NCBI GenBank assembly: GCA_937958735.1 | Contig: CALGNG010000299.1 | Location: 1-15,363, forward strand | Origin: an uncultured Aquimarina sp. | GTDB lineage: Bacteria; Bacteroidota; Bacteroidia; Flavobacteriales; Flavobacteriaceae | Direction of reading: 5' to 3' | Length of the DNA stretch: 15,363 nt | In this document: positions 15,021-15,363 of the stretch, piece by piece | How the letters are laid out: every line of letters starts with the position of its first letter | How positions within the stretch are numbered: the first letter of the stretch is position 1 | Translations under genes and position numbers: made by a program | Notes under the pieces: model-generated | Database searches by the model: none | What the model was told of the DNA's origin: nothing | The model's input: only the letters and a program-made list of their open reading frames with translations

Positions 15021-15363
15021 ATGGCAACAGTAATAAACATGCCTCGTTTGAGTGATACTATGGAAGAAGGAACCGTAGCATCATGGTTAAAAAATGTTGG
15101 AGACAAAGTATCTGAAGGAGATATTTTGGCAGAGATTGAGACGGACAAAGCAACAATGGAGTTTGAGTCTTTTTATGACGGAACACTATTGCATATTGGA
15201 ATTAAGGAAGGAGAAACTGCCCCAGTAGATCAATTATTATGTATTATTGGTAATGATGGAGAAGATATAAGTGCATTACTTTCTGGAGGTGCAAGTTCCG
15301 AAACAGCTGCGACTGTAGAAGATGTTGTAGCGCCAGAAGCTTCTAATAATGTAGAAGTGCCAG
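15021..15363 (+). CDS. pdhC: Pyruvate dehydrogenase E2, dihydrolipoamide acetyltransferase (5' part, cut by the window end)
   Basis: E2 forms the core of the pyruvate dehydrogenase complex and moves the acetyl group from E1 to coenzyme A on a swinging lipoyl arm. The 114 codons present encode a first lipoyl domain: MATVINMPRLSDTMEEG, then WLKNVGDKVSEGD and EIETDKATMEFES, with K43 as the lipoylated lysine. Residues from about 85 on are Ala/Ser/Val/Glu-rich, typical of the flexible linker before a second lipoyl domain or the E1/E3-binding domain. The catalytic domain lies beyond the window. The ATG at 15021 is 8 bases after the pdhA stop, so the two genes are co-transcribed and probably translationally coupled. 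The MPRLSDTM start favours pyruvate over 2-oxoglutarate E2. Confidence 0.95.
   Translation, partial: MATVINMPRLSDTMEEGTVASWLKNVGDKVSEGDILAEIETDKATMEFESFYDGTLLHIGIKEGETAPVDQLLCIIGNDGEDISALLSGGASSETAATVEDVVAPEASNNVEVP

Noticed and set aside
14885..15148. Minus-strand frame across the pdhA/E2 boundary
   Set aside because: It is antisense to the conserved E2 lipoyl domain and the pdhA 3' end, with no independent support.

Overview
The window is about 35% GC and encodes proteins typical of the phylum Bacteroidota, most likely family Flavobacteriaceae. The main evidence is a gldJ / porU / porV cluster (gliding motility and type IX secretion), lipoproteins with a short signal and a Cys lipobox, almost no Shine-Dalgarno motifs, and candidate promoters of the Bacteroidota form TTG-N(17-23)-TAnnTTTG. 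Codon use and gene content look like ordinary core chromosome throughout, except for roughly the first 110 bases.

Layout. (1) The left part, 1-3545, is on the minus strand: a TonB-C-like lipoprotein gene, ruvC and mfd, read in that order. mfd loses its last ~340 codons at an abrupt junction near 98-115. Beyond the junction another frame encodes what looks like the N-terminal domain of an Mrr-type restriction endonuclease. This is either a real rearrangement or an assembly chimera. (2) A DUF456 membrane protein gene at 3624-4124 (+) meets clpS tail to tail. (3) A minus-strand group murF - prmA - clpS (6570 to 4126) covers the last cytoplasmic step of peptidoglycan precursor synthesis, ribosomal protein L11 methylation and the ClpP N-degron adaptor. 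(4) gldJ (minus) and porU-porV (plus) diverge from a 174-base AT-rich region. GldJ is an outer-membrane lipoprotein of the gliding/T9SS machine. PorU is the cell-surface C25-type protease that removes the C-terminal sorting signal of T9SS cargo, and PorV is the outer-membrane shuttle protein that brings cargo to PorU. porU carries an apparent single-base frameshift near 8988-9010. (5) After a strong terminator comes the pyruvate dehydrogenase operon on the plus strand: pdhA (E1 alpha) and the start of the E2 gene, which runs off the right edge.

I see no tRNA, rRNA, CRISPR array, insertion sequence or prophage gene, and no clear undescribed multi-gene system. The points most worth checking are the mfd/Mrr-like junction, the porU frameshift, and a textbook EF-hand calcium-binding loop inside PorV.
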